Origin: Lateolabrax maculatus
Taxonomy: Eukaryota > Chordata > Actinopteri > Acropomatiformes > Lateolabracidae
Direction of reading: 5' to 3'
NCBI GenBank assembly: GCA_031216445.1
Contig: CM062205.1
Span: 17,197,001-17,261,000, forward strand
Length of the DNA: 64,000 nucleotides
The notes beneath the pieces were generated by a model. It worked only from the letters and a program-made list of their open reading frames with translations, ran no database searches and was not told where the DNA came from. This document shows positions 48,966 through 62,684 of the stretch, one piece after another (within the stretch, counting starts at the first letter, position 1; each line of letters begins with the position of its first letter). The translations under genes were made by a program, and so were the position numbers.

Positions 48966-51900
48966 CTGGGTGTGTGATTGGGCATGCACAGACGAACATC
49001 TGTGCTGAGAGGAGCGATGGGAAATGATGTTGCGCCAAGCCAGGAATATCTGTCACACTGTGACATATCAACGTGTCCGACTGCATGCACGCACGGCTGA
49101 GGGTGGCAGTGCTCAGACATGCAGACACCCACCATACACGGCAGCGGCTCTTTTTTTTAAATTTTTTTTTTATCACACGCTATAAATCACGCATCTTCTA
49201 ATTGTCCCAGACTTCCCTGGTCTCTGACAATCTGCTCCTTGACAACCAGCCCGTATAACTGACAAACGGTGCCCTCGACAACCGTCGTCCTGGGTAACCG
49301 GGGCGTTTATCAGGGGCCTCCATCCCTTTTGGAGTGTTTTCTACTTGGCACACCCCTGAAAGTTTGATAAGGTGAAGGTGGGCATGAAGCTCCATATTTA
49401 GCCACTGCTGTCAAACTCTGATTTAGCACCGCAGGTAATTGCACAGAGTCACAACATAGCAGGCAGGGAGTGAGTTAGGGATGTGGGGTGGGAAGGAGGG
49501 GGGGTAGGCTAAATTATGCTGAATAGCACTGCAGAGATATCCCCCTTTGCTGTTGAAACAATGCATCGCCGCCAACCACTATTCATTGAGACAGCAGCAT
49601 CAAAGCAAGAATAATGGATCCTTGCAGAGACCTCAGCTCGATAGTTGGAGAAACAAAGCTCTCATTGTAATCTCAGGCTCTCTCCCTCCTCTCGTGCATT
49701 CATCCCAGTGTTAATCCTTTTCACATTTCTCTGACTCTACTGTAGGCCATTAGAGGAAGAGAATTAGAATTCTACTGTAGATTTCTAATCTGTTCCATTT
49801 GGTTCTGCTCCCGTGTTCAATCAGCACTTGGCAGCAGAATAAAGAAAATACAAGAAATCTTTAAGGAAGTTAGACAGATACATCAGAACCACAAACAAGC
49901 GTTCATTGGAAACAAACTCTGGCTGAGTTTGTGTTGTATCAAATACCAGCCCATACCTTGTCATTATGTACAGGATTCCTTTTGAAGCCTGATGCAATGA
50001 CACTCGCAGGAATTAGATATTTAGCTCATCTAGCAAACACTTTTTGTTGAGGTTCAAAGTTCATTCACAGCAGTTGACAAAACAATATCACCTCAAGGCC
50101 CATTTTAGTTGTTTCAGAGCTTCTGATGATATCACATGATCTTCCCTTTTTTATGTTCACTGCAGTTTACAAGGTCAATTTAGAACCTACACTTCTAAGC
50201 CAACATAGACGAGAACTCCTTAAAGTACTCAGAAGAATGTGAACATCTACCTATTCCATGACAACTGGGCAAACTCTGTCTTCTTTTGCTTTGCTATCCT
50301 ACAGGGTAAATTAATTTGGTCAGATGTGCAAGAAGCAGTATAAAGATACATAAAGTAAACCAATAAAAACAATCAATAAAAGGAACCATACCAGAGAAAA
50401 GCTGTTTCATATGGTTGAAAGCTGCAGAAAACCTACTATATGTTAGGTGTTTTCATTTTTATTGATAGTGTCAAACCAAACTTATACTTAAAATTACAGA
50501 GCAGTGGTGTAACTTTGCAGAGTCGAAGTAGATAGAGATACTACTGACTGTGTACCTCGTCATTTCTGGTTGCAGAAGGGGTCACAAGATTAAGTTTAAG
50601 AGATACTATCTGGGTCACTGATGAGGCAGAAAAAAAAAATGTCAAACTCAAGTTTCAAAAACAAAATGCATTGATTTCCCGTCAACTCCAAAATCAAACT
50701 GTGCGGCAGGTTTTAAAATCCATCTCCAATTATTGCTCACGTTGTGAGTTTTCCTTTTTAACCACACTCACAGTGAAAAACCTCCCAGTGATGGAATTGA
50801 TTCTTCCTCTATCACATGTGATAGCTGGAGGACTTTATGGCATTCAGTCCGACCGCAGGGTTAAAAAGAAGTGACCACAGATACAAAACTACAGGATGCT
50901 ATTGAGTACAGCTCCACAGATCCATAGCCATTGGACTGGAACTGGCCTGCGGAGGGAAAAAGAACAGCTGGAAAAATAGATGGGGGATTGTGATGTATAG
51001 CATCTTCCATGCGCCAGGGGGCTTCAGTGATGATGATGATGAGCATAACGGATTTTACAGGGTTTCCCGGATCGACTGCGGCGACACAGAGCAGAAGTCC
51101 CAAATTCAGCTTTAAGGCATGGTTCAGGGGTTTGTTTGCACAGTGTGGGGCAAAGAGGCCAAAGAGCATGTGTCTGTATGTGTGCAAAGAGAAGATTGAG
51201 AAACCCAACAATAAACCAAAGGACAGATAGCACAGTCTAAACAGATAAGAGTCCTGGGTTGCATCAGACTGACACAGTGAAGTCCAAACATTCCCCATGT
51301 CCAATCTGTCCAGCTTATACAACACTACATTTAAGGCAAGCCAAAGAATCCCCTTAATTTGAATAAAACAAAATAAATTGAATCCTTATCTCATCTTAAA
51401 AAAAAGTTAATGAACAGTATTAAAGTAGAAACAGATATTCTGGCAGGGGGAAATTAAGAAATAGCTGCTGTAAGATTAATTTTGTCAAGAAATATTTTCT
51501 TTATTAGAGTACAACTGCAAGGGTCAGCCAGGATTCAGTTGGGGAACGGAGGGCAGCAACATGATTCAAATTTGAATCCACCACTGAGCAACAAGGACAC
51601 CTCAGCCTTAGCAGCAAGACATTTAGTCTGACAATTCAGGCTCACTTGTCTGTACTGAATGACCACATTACTAATCACGCCTACAGGAGACATTTAAAAT
51701 GCTCTAAACTATCACGAAGCCTGCAGCTTTTGAGCCGCTGGCAGTTCTCCAGGGATGGCGGTGGGTCCCCCTCCGAGGCTGCCAGGTATGGCCCAAGGCC
51801 TTTACATAAGGTTTTTGTGATGTGCGATACCTATTTTTTTTCCCCACTTGTAGTCTTCAGCCGCAACTGACGCTGATTTGAATGTGAAACACTAACTAGT

Positions 51901-52084
51901 TTCAGCTTCTAAATAGTGAGAATGTTGCTTTCATTGCCTTATGTTATAGTAAACTAATTATATTGGGGTTTTGGACAGTGGTTTGGACAAACCATCCAAT
52001 TTAAAGACTTTAACTTGGGCTTTAAAACACTGATATTGAAATGTTTTACTATTGCCTGACATTTATATGATGAATTGGATGATT

Positions 52085-52137
52085 AATAATCAGCAGATTC
52101 ACCAGTAATGAAAATGATCGTTAGCTGCAGCTCTACA
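52085..52137 (-). mobile_element. Terminal fragment of the ~260-bp TIR element, inverted
   Basis: ATGAAAATGATCGTTAGCTG followed by CAGCTCTA is the reverse complement of the family's left end. Short fragment only. Confidence 0.35.
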
Positions 52138-54277
52138 ACAAGCTGTTCAACGCTAGTAAGGTTTGTTTTTGGGAGCAGGGAAAGAGAGTTATCACATTTT
52201 ATATATTGTGCCATGGTTAGGTAGGAGCTCCAGAGTAACAGGAGTTCTCAATGAGTAGTTGATCAATGTTAGAAACACAAAAATTACTGAAATGTAATTT
52301 ACATAACATTTGTTGGCAGAATATTACTCAATTCTAGCTATTCTTTTTTTCCCCCTCTCTGCTATTTGGCACAAATTGATTAATCTGTTCTGACCTGCAG
52401 GGCGCTGAGGATAAAGCTGGTGTTTTGTAAGTTTGAGCCAATCATCTATGTTTTTCCACTATCTAACACAGTCAGCATAAATGAAAATATCTGGGCTCAT
52501 TTACCTACCTTAAAGGGAAACCATTAGCTGCCCTTCATTTTCGCATTGTTTGAAAAACAGCTTCCACTGACTTGTCTTAGCACAACAGTCTGTGAGAGTA
52601 ACAAGAAGTCTTAATTTGGTTTTGCCAGTGTTGCTGTGTTATTGTTATTTCACTGTGCCTGGGCTGACTATTTTCAGATGACAGCTGCATTACGTTACTC
52701 TGCTTACTGTCAATTGGCTGACACTCGCAGGAAGTCAGAAGTCTCTGCCAGGAAAGAGTCCTGCAAAAACATGACAGCACCTTACACACTTTTAAATCCA
52801 TGTTTTCTTATTTGGGATGTGTGTCAGCCAGGAAGAGCAGGCTGGTTTTCCCACCATAAAGTATATATTTTGATCAATGAGGCAATTTTAAGACTGTTGA
52901 GTGCGCTGCAGACTGTCACTTAAATAGAAATGTGGACTTTTGCACTCGGAAAATAAGGATAAAATCCAGCCTAGCTTTTTATTTTTGAACAGTGTGCAAT
53001 TTCCTTCTGCTAAATATAATTAAAATCACTTGAAACCTACATGCTTTAAAATGTTTGGACATCAAATAAGTGTGGGATTCATTGGACCCGCTGTCGGAAA
53101 AATGAAAATTCCCAAAAAAGCCTCTCCGATACCTGTAGCTCTTTCCGGCTCCCAGACACACGCAAGCACAGAGTGAGTCGGGTTTGATCCGGTCTGATCC
53201 AGTCGAACGCCAGCCCACCGTGCAGTGGAGGTCAAGGACACCCCAGTGCAACCTCCACCTGTCAGCGCAGGTCGGCAGGGGAGGGATTATGGTGCAACGC
53301 GGGGGACAGATTAGAGGGTGACACAAACAGAGATCTGGAGTGCCAATCTGGCAAACAGCGGGGGATCCCCCACTTTTAGAGCATCGGTGGACGAGAAGTG
53401 ATCGATGTCACATGCACACACATAAAACACGCTCAAAACACATAAACTGGAATTTAACACTGAACGTACAGAAACGGGCAGATGATCAAACAAATGTCTT
53501 TTTCTTGCACATTAGATGTGTAATTTAATTTTAACCCATCCTCTCAGTAATGTCCAAGCCTGTTCCCTCACCAAACAGCCCTGAGTCATGACGAATAGAA
53601 TCACAGAGTAATGCTGATACAAACTTTGCTATCTTAGCTTTTAATACGGTGTAGTTTGATGGCGCTGCAGCAAGCAATAAGCCTTGGGGCCTGGATGTGG
53701 TGTCTGGGCTGTGAGGCTTTTGAACACGCTGCCTGAGGAGCTTAGGCTGGAAAAATTAGTACCACCATTGTATTCACTTGTTAAAACATAGTTTCACAGG
53801 CATGCTTTCACATTATCTAGTGTTAGTTAGATTCCAGCAGTGCTCTCGCATATTATTCTCCTGCAGTCATGCTTTCAATTCATGTCTAGCAGTTTCCTAT
53901 CATTATACTATTATTCGTAATGGCTTTGCTTCCTCACCGTTTTGTAAATCTCTTAAATATGTTTTGAAAACTGCTATAAATGTGAAGTTTACTGTAATTC
54001 AAGTCTTGCTGCTTAAGTAATTGTCTAAATAGAGGAAACATATTATTTGGCCTCTGTTGCTATCTGACAGCTTAGCGCAGCAAAGAGCACAATCAGTGCC
54101 GGATGACACAGCATTAACGCCGGTTGTTATAGGGAAAAGCATTTCAGTGTAACAACTTTCACTATAAGGTGATTCTGCATCCAAATGCTGACATCAGTGG
54201 AAAATGTGCACTACACACACTTAGAATTTGCCACTTGGGGAATGTGAAGTTGTTGCTGTTGGAAACTGTTTAAGTTA

Positions 54278-54278
54278 A

Positions 54279-54323
<45 letters not shown>
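54278..54323 (+). repeat. (AC)n microsatellite
   Basis: About 22 units with one AAC interruption. It sits 28 bp left of the first copy of a 34-bp duplicated motif. Confidence 0.95.
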
Positions 54324-54325
<2 letters not shown>

Positions 54326-55661
54326 AGTAAAAGTGCATGAGAGCGAGGAAACGAAATCCAGATGAGTTAATAATGTTCTTTGAAAATACGCACAAGAGTG
54401 AGCATATGTACTTACACACCAATACTCATGACCACACACACACACACAAACTCCATTCAGCAAACACACACACATGCAGAGACACGTGCACTGAATGTCC
54501 CAGATACACATTCGTTATGTCCTGTGCCCTTATCGCTTTAGATGTCCAGCTTTCAACAGGCCCTCATATTCACGCTCTGTCTCTCTTAGTTCCTTGTGCT
54601 TCCTCTCTATCTCCCTCCCAGTCTGCCACCATTCAGAAAAGCAAAATGTGAAAAACACCCTCGCCTCTAAACACTGATTTAATTAGCTGATTTAATTAAC
54701 TGATTACAAAACTTCTATCTCAATGCTACAAACGGCAGCCAGCATTATTAATCTTTAGAGCAATACTGCTGCACTTCCCACTCACTGCTGAAGCTGTTGC
54801 ACTGAAGGAAACAGGACAGCTGCCCTACTTACCCACTACAAGTATATATACTTACAATCAAACCACGGTAAGATTGAAACGCACCTGCTATGATATGTAC
54901 TAAGTGAACAAGTGCACGCCCACACACGTACACACACACACAGTACATCAGTGTGCTTCAAGTCCGATGGGACAGATGCTGTGAAAAAATAAAAACACAC
55001 TTTGGTTCAGAAACTGTCCCAGTGGTGCCCATAAGCTGTCACTTCTGTTCTCCTGCTGCTATTAATTCTGTGACAGTGTGTGTGAGTAAGTGAATGTGTA
55101 AGTGTGTGTTTGTGTATCCAAGTCTCCATTGTCTGTTGTCTTTCTCTAACAAAAGGAAAGAGAGGTACCCAGTTAAATTAGCAAGTTTCATTCCATCAAC
55201 GTTCATCATTATTTCATGGACTCCTGAATATTTAATAAACTGTGGGTGTGTGTGGGTGTGTGTAAGCATGTCTTCATGGCTTTGTGTATGGGTGTGCACT
55301 TGTGTTTATGACGAGTCTGCATACTGCAACTGCTATACTGTCTGAGTGTGTGTGCTGGGACATTAAGTATTAACTGAACTGAGAGGCTCGGAGATGAACG
55401 TCCGGGTCCTATACTATCCCAGCATGCCCCGCTGCTCTCCTGTCTCGCCTTTCCAGGATAGGAGCCTGGGGAGCTGTCAAGATGCACTGCACCGCTTTCT
55501 GTGTGTGTGAGTGCGCAAGTGTGTTGAAGTGTGTGTGAGTGCATTGTCTGAGAATGGGAGGCGACTCATGCAAAACCCAGATGAGTTAATAATGCTGTTT
55601 GAGAATCCCTCTTCAAACACACACACAGTCTCAGACAGACAAGTGCACCCTTGCGCGCGTG

Positions 55662-55663
<2 letters not shown>

Positions 55664-55708
<45 letters not shown>
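55664..55708 (+). repeat. (AC)n microsatellite
   Basis: About 21 units, preceded by a GCGCGCGTGCACGC stretch, so alternating purine-pyrimidine extends for about 60 bp. This is a sequence type prone to Z-DNA. Confidence 0.95.
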
Positions 55709-55709
<1 letters not shown>

Positions 55710-56292
55710 CACACGTGGGACCCTGCCTCGCTCCCTCTCTGCATGACATGTTCTTGTCTGTCCCCTCCTATTCCCTCGTCCTTTCGTTTCACGAGCGGCA
55801 GGAAAAAAAGGAAACGAGGAAAACACAGACGAAAAGACAGATTGAGGAGAGAGACGAGGGACAGGAAAGAATGTGTCTGTTTCGACGTAAGGCTGACACA
55901 AAGCAGGTGTCGCCAGTAAATTTTTTCAACAGCCATCCCTCCTCCTCCCTTTCTCTGAATCCCACTTTTTCACGCTTTTTACCTTGGCGCCCTCTGTTCC
56001 TCCTCATTCGTTCTTCCTATCTGGGTCATCCTTTCTTCTGTTTCCCTACCGGTGTACAGCAGGTTCAGAACAAGCGAGAAAGGAAAAATTAACAAAAGCT
56101 TCTGACAAAATATCCGTGGAAGGGAGTCCAGCACCCCCAAGTCTCCACGGCTCCCATCACTGACAGTTCTTTTACCAACTCCAAATGCCGAGACAATTAT
56201 ATATCTGTGTGTCTGTGTTCTGGTTGCCAGCCTGAGGAGCAGAGCAGCAGACTCGGCTGGCATAGTGGTGATGGAAAATACACTGTTTTGGC

Positions 56293-56394
56293 TGTTGTTG
56301 TTGTTGTTGTTGTTGTTGTGTTGGCATTCTGGTTAGTTAAAGAAAATAACAGAAGAAGAAGAAGAAGAAGAAGAAGAAGAAGAAGAAGAAGAAG
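56293..56394 (+). repeat. (TTG)9 and (AAG)14 trinucleotide arrays, 30 bp apart
   Basis: (TTG)n at 56293-56320 and (AAG)n at 56351-56394. Two unrelated triplet repeats close together, about 500 bp left of the (AG)47 array. Confidence 0.95.
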
Positions 56395-56887
56395 ACTCCT
56401 GCTTTTATGTCGACATCAGTGGCCCAATGCATCGGCGACCAGGGAGGGATTCAAATAAACGCACAAACACACACTGTAGTCACACAGATGAATATACACA
56501 CACTAAGATGTGCAGGAAGAAGCAGGGCGCTGGGCTGGAAACACAGATTTTCAACAGATTGTAAAACTGAAGACCACTCAGGGGAGAGAGGGAGGGGGAG
56601 GGTAGAGAGATGGTAGGACAAGGAGAGGGTAAATGGAGGATAAAAAAAATGAATTGGATAAAGCAGACGGGTGGGCGGTGGAACGTGGAGAAACACCTTT
56701 CCTGACTACACTACAGTGCACCAAAGATCACACACACACACACACACGTCCGTACAGGTGCTGTTTGTGGGCTTGGCTCCGCTGCAAAAAAGAGATAAGG
56801 GACTAGAGGGAGAGGATGACAGAAAAAACAGAAGAAGGAGGGAAGGACAGAATACAGAATAATGGGAAATTAGAGAAGAGGTACTTC

Positions 56888-56987
<100 letters not shown>

Positions 56988-57012
56988 TCAGGGAAAACAA
57001 CATCCTGCAGGT

Positions 57013-57014
<2 letters not shown>

Positions 57015-57081
<67 letters not shown>

Positions 57082-57096
57082 GACACACACACACAC
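57015..57096 (+). repeat. (TC)31 followed by a short (AC)n
   Basis: TC repeat from 57015 to 57076, passing into an imperfect CA/AC run to 57096. It is complementary to the AG array on its left. Confidence 0.95.
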
Positions 57097-57216
57097 GTTC
57101 ACACTTATAAAGAAATCACACAAATACAAAATAGTCCCACAGGCTGCATGAATGGAAGGAAGGGAGAGGCCAATTCCATCTGGGATAGCAGAAATGTCCC
57201 CACAGGAGAAAAACAT

Positions 57217-57218
<2 letters not shown>

Positions 57219-57260
<42 letters not shown>

Positions 57261-57428
57261 CCACGCAAACACACTGCAAAAGAGAACAAATACAGACACA
57301 AGACCTTCAGACCTTCAAAGTCAAGTTAACATTTAACTAGTTTAGTAAATCAACACCAGCATAGTAAATCAACACACATGGAGCTTGTGTGTGTGATCTG
57401 TGATTTGAAATGCATGTGATCCAGACAA

Positions 57429-57482
<54 letters not shown>
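57219..57482 (+). repeat. (AC)20 at 57219-57259 and (GT)26 at 57431-57482
   Basis: Opposite-strand dinucleotide arrays about 170 bp apart that can pair with each other as inverted repeats. Confidence 0.95.
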
Positions 57483-57486
<4 letters not shown>

Positions 57487-57603
57487 GCCACGAGGACGGT
57501 GCAAATTGTTTGATTAACAAACCTGCATGGTACGACTCCAAGTCTTGCGACAACAGAACTGATTTAGACAAACACACAAAACATGTCCGATAAAAAGGGT
57601 CTT

Positions 57604-57625
57604 ACCTGTTGCAGAAGAGGCCACG
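57604..57625 (-). promoter_or_regulatory. Recursive-splice-like site in hs6st1 intron 1
   Basis: On the minus strand a pyrimidine-rich stretch ends in CCTCTTCTGCAACAG followed at once by GTAAGA. That is an acceptor fused to a near-perfect donor, with no exon between them (junction 57606|57605). This is the layout of a ratchet point in a long intron. Confidence 0.4.
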
Positions 57626-58765
57626 TTGAGGAGGATGATGGGAAGGCCATGGAAAAGACAAAAAGAAGGAGAGAGAAGACAGGTAAGTAATGAGTCACGT
57701 TGACATGGGGGCTGCACAGCATGTCCTGACAACAGAGTGACACTGTTTAAACATTAGACAACAACATAAAATCCCTAAGCAATCCCACCATCCAAGATCA
57801 ATAGCTCAAAATGCCACTCCTTGGCTCATTTAAGGGGTGCAGAAGAATTAATTTGACAGACTGACAAGTGGGAAAAAATTAACAGCGAGGCGGGTCGACA
57901 GGCACAGAGACAGACAGGTAAGGAAAGCCAGTCAGAAGGACAAATTGATAGGTGTATGACCTATTTATTTTGCAAAAGGATTGACAGGCAGGCCAGCAAA
58001 CAGACAGATGTATAAATTGGGAAAAGAGAGATAGATGGACAAGTAGACATATGGACATGTTGAGGCTGACAGAGACTGCATGCTAAAAGCAGGGAGTTTG
58101 TGCAACCACGGGGACAGGATTGGCTGACACTTCATTATAAATGAATGAGAGATGTGTGCTCAAAGAGGCTGATGCTCAGGTGAGAAACGCACACAAACAC
58201 ACAGTGAGAAATCCCCTCCATGGTGGAGGAGACCAGATGGACAGGTAGAAACAGGGGAAAAAGGAAGTAGCAGGAGAGCAGTGATTCCCAGTTTGCTTTT
58301 GTCTTCATCCAGATCTTCTGCTGGTAAGGGCCAAGCTTCAGAAACCAATCCAAGTTGGACACACACTCACTGACAGGCAGGTCCGTTCAGACGAAGTCAA
58401 AAAGACGGATGGAGAAATTGCAAGAGAAGGTGAAAAACAGAGAAAATGTGAAGAGAGAGAAGAGAAAGGGGAGAGTGGGTGTGTGTGCCAGTGCCTGAAA
58501 TAAGCCTGATGGCAGCTGTCAGGTTCTATCTGATGGAGGGGAGAAGAAGAGCAGCAGAGAGAGATACAGAGAGGGACGGAGGGAGATGAAGAGATGACAG
58601 AGTGAGCACAGGTAGGAAACGGAGAGACAGGGAAAGAGACACAGAGAAACACTGAGGGAGGGACAGAGAGAAATATGAGAGGAGGCAGAGATAGCATCTC
58701 TTATTCCACAGGGACCACATACCACTCAGATATCCACAGCAGTCAACACTGTCAGAAACCATATG

Positions 58766-58768
<3 letters not shown>

Positions 58769-58805
<37 letters not shown>

Positions 58806-58840
58806 TGTGTGTGTGTGTGTGTGAGTGTGTGTGTGTGTGT
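58769..58840 (+). repeat. (GT)n with periodic GTGAG interruptions
   Basis: 72 bp of GT repeat broken twice by GAG variants about 24 bp apart. This suggests an internal higher-order duplication. Confidence 0.9.
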
Positions 58841-61800
58841 GGCAGTAGTTAAGCAAACAAGGTAGTCACATACACGCTTACACCTCAAAAGTTAAATTAA
58901 TTAAAAGGAGATGTGGCAAAGCTGATAAATATGCATTATCCATTAAAATGCAACGCAACCATCAGGCGAACACACACACACAAACTCAAGCAAGCAGATC
59001 CATGTATACAAGAGTGGGGAACAAACGATACCTCAATTCAGTGAGACTGGGAGGCAAAGGGGGTCAATGAGATGATAGTGAAAGTGAGGTAATCTTCTCA
59101 TTTACTTGGCTTCCCTAATTTATTTAAGGATAATTCTGGTTTATTACAACTTCAGTCTTATTTTTGCCCACATTTTCCCATGTTGGTTATGATAACATTC
59201 TTTAACGGGGAAAGAGACGGTTGGACCAGCGATCACACAGGTTGTAACCAAGCCAACAAGCTTAGCCAGATTAACTAAAGCACTTTACATGGAGGTAAAA
59301 CTGAAAGTGAGCACATCTGATATGTTTGTAATAATCCCTCATTGCAAATGTCAAACAAGAAAAGTCTGTAAACTGTGACAATGTTAACAAAAGGACATTC
59401 TGAAAAAGGGGCATCTTGCATGACAAGCATTTTAACTTTTGATACTTAAAAGGGTGTTTATAGGTTTTGGTGAGTATAATCTTTTTAGAACTGATCCAAA
59501 ACTACAAAAATAATAATATTCTTTAAGCTTCTAAGTGTCCATCTTAACTTGCAAATTCTTGTTAACATGTAGTCATATGCACTGCTTTAATATGACGCAG
59601 AGCCTCCACGGTGTTCAGTGTGTGAAACGAAACAGAACGGTGTCTGAACAGTGATTAAATATAGCTCTGGTATTTTTTCCACAATGTGTATAAATGTAAA
59701 CAAAAGCTGAAGTACGACGACAAAATTCAGACACTTGTGTGGCATAATGCAAAATATATCAGCCTAGATTTTAGTTCTAAATAGGTCATTTCTGTTTCAA
59801 GAATATAACCAAGTACCTTCATCCATTTAAAATTGAAATGAAAACTTTTTTGATGACTGAAAGGAACACATTTGACCCCTTTGATCCTCGTTTCTTTGTT
59901 AGTCAGATATTTGTAGCTTGAGAGGACTTCCTGAACAGCTTAACAAACATGAAGCGTCAGCATCTGCTGCGGATGTGGATCACTGCACTGATTACAACAC
60001 TCCCCTTAGAAATTATGCCTGTTGTCGTCCTAATGTACAACAAAGGATTATCCCACTATTTATGAAATGAGATTCAGACTAATTAACATCCTTTTTATTT
60101 AATTTCTTGGCTTGGCAATATGGTTGCTCGAAACAGTAATTGAACCACCATGACTATTTTCTGCAAACGCTTCTGCTTCATCCATACTGTGCACTGTTTG
60201 TGCCACTGAGATGGATGGCAGTTGGATCTCATCCTCACTCCAAACGATTCTCACTTCAGAGGTGCAGTGAGACGTACTGAGCCCGCCCCCTCAACAAGGT
60301 CCTAGTCTGATTGTTTTGGTCCCAAGTGAAATTACACGGCCCAATTTCTTATACGGCCCAATAAACTGAAATAAGGGAAAAACACTTCTAGTCTGCTTCA
60401 ATTTAGCTGTAAAACTGCCCTCAGCTAAGGACACCGACACTAACTGGCAGTCTTCACATTGGACTAGTGACCCTAGAAATACGGCAATCAGTGTGAAATG
60501 TGTAAAATAAGTTGGTGAGAGAAGACTGGCCAAGTGAATCCAGCCTCCAAAATAAGATGCAAGACCAAGTAGCTCTTCTTCATGTGGCAAAACCACTTTC
60601 AGTTCATTACTTTGCCACTACTGATATTCACTCTGCATTATAATAGGAATATAAGAGAGTGTTTAACAGAATGACTTTGTATATGTAAAGGCTAAAACAT
60701 ACCTATTTTTGTGTGTTGGCATGACAAATATTTGACCCTCCATGCCAGAGGCACCTGTAGTGTAGCTACAGTAATACTTGGATGCACAAGCATAGCTGTG
60801 TTGCTTCATGTCATGACAGTCATGTCAGTCACCATGTTGAATAACAGTGGTAGAAAAATCATATTGATGAAAATGGCTAAGCTGACAAAAAATAAAAAAT
60901 AAAAAAATGTATTTGAACCTGCATTAACTGATATTTGGGCCACCTAAGGTCAGTGGACACAAGCTGTAAACACAACAACTACATATGAAAACCTTTTCAG
61001 TAGATTTGGTAATATGGATATGGAGATATGGAGCAACAGTAGCATTCATTTGGAGATGTGTTTCATTCTTGCTACCTGATGAATGGAAGTTGAATATGTG
61101 TGCTCTTTTTAGCTCTGTTTTGTTCTCCACCTACTCCTGACTGATATATCTGAGCTGCTAAATGTGCCACTGTGTTCACCAACTAGTTGAAACTTTGTCT
61201 GTCTGCTGTTTGGTGCTGAGCATGTTTAATTAGAGATCTTTTTGCTACCTGCATTTGGAAACATCACTGCTGAGAGCTGTGAGAATGAACTTAAATGTAA
61301 ATTTGCAGGTGATTAAAGCAAAACAATGGGCTGCAAGATGCTAAAAGGCAGGTAGAGCTGAAGAAAAGTGCAGTTAGGTGATAATTCTCTGTGGGTTCGT
61401 CACTAATAGGCAACCTTTTTTACAAACAAGTAGTCATTTGATCCATTGTTAATGTAGAAATATGAATTATAGCAGCTTTAATAAATCAGTTACACTGGAT
61501 GTTTTGACTGTGTGCCTTTCTTCAGCATCTGACCACAATGCTTAACACAGAACTGACAGAAAATACATAACTTTGACTAGTTTATATTTTATGATTTGTC
61601 ACACCTGCCTATGTATTGGGACTGCACGATGAATCACATAAGAAAAGGCAATTTAATAATGACTGCTGCCATTTCCAAATCACTTGAGGCAGTATTGTTT
61701 TTATATTAAAAGCAAAAACTGTTTCCGACAGCTTCCTACACAATTTAATTTCGTGCTATGAATAATATCCTTGCCAACAGAGAAAGATACATGCTGGAGA

Positions 61801-62634
61801 AAAATCATCCTACAGTTCATTTAAACCAAGCGAATCCTAATGCATCGCCCTCTCATGACTGCACCTTCATTTATACATTGTGTATTATTTTTAAGCAGTG
61901 AAATTGGTGTGGAAAAAGCTGTGTCAAAATGCGATGCAACTCATGCCAATGTGCACAATTCATAAGAGAAAAAACTATAACGTTTTTGTCAATACTGCAC
62001 AAGCCTTTTTTCTAACCCTCAGGTTATTCCTGACCTTACATAATCTTATAGACCTCTTTAATAAAAATATGAAGTGTACAATACATTTAAAATCATTGCC
62101 ATGCATGACATATTTTGATCCTGTGGCTGTTTTATGGGCTACAACCCACTCCGTATGCCTGCCAAAGTTCACCCACTGGCAACAGAATTCCCTCTTTGAG
62201 ATGTGTTGGGGGGGGGGAGACAGGTATAGATGTTGAGAGTTTGGATTTAAAATCATAAATCCATGCTTTAAAATAAAACTGACAGCTTCTCTCCCAAAAT
62301 ACAGACAGAAAAAAAGATAGACAACAACAACAAAAGACGGTAGCTTATGAGTATTTTATAGATGAAAAACTTGATCAACACATTTTTTTTTATCTCCAAA
62401 ACTGGATATTTGATGTCTTGAAAATAAGCTCTTCATGCAGTGTTTCTTTCTCATGATAATGCTGTCAAACCTGATGAATCAAATAACTGTTTATCTGAAT
62501 TTTGTGGCTGGGAGTGTGTTGTAAAGAAAGTTGTAAAGGACATTGTAATGGACCCCTGTGTGCAGTTGTTCACTTGAAGCACTTCAGACAAGGCTCCAAA
62601 AAGGCCAGAACACCATGTCCGACCTTTTCACCCC

Positions 62635-62653
62635 AACACACACACACACACAG

Positions 62654-62681
<28 letters not shown>
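62635..62681 (+). repeat. (CA)n microsatellite
   Basis: About 22 units with one CAGA interruption. Confidence 0.95.

Positions 62682-62684
<3 letters not shown>

Noticed and set aside
50861..51325. 154-codon open frame on the minus strand with hydrophobic stretches
   Set aside because: No family features, a length within chance for 64 kb in six frames, and it lies in an intron. A protein search with no hits would confirm the rejection.
55511..56092. 193-codon open frame on the plus strand
   Set aside because: It crosses an (AC)n array and is otherwise low-complexity. No homology is recognised.
57607..57660. Small coding exon ending at CAACAG (ATGGCC start)
   Set aside because: It would join exon 2 in the wrong phase. 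A recursive splice site is the better reading of the motif.
59120..59320. Possible interspersed repeat
   Set aside because: Faint resemblance to fish repeats by memory, but no ends, copies or inverted repeats could be shown.
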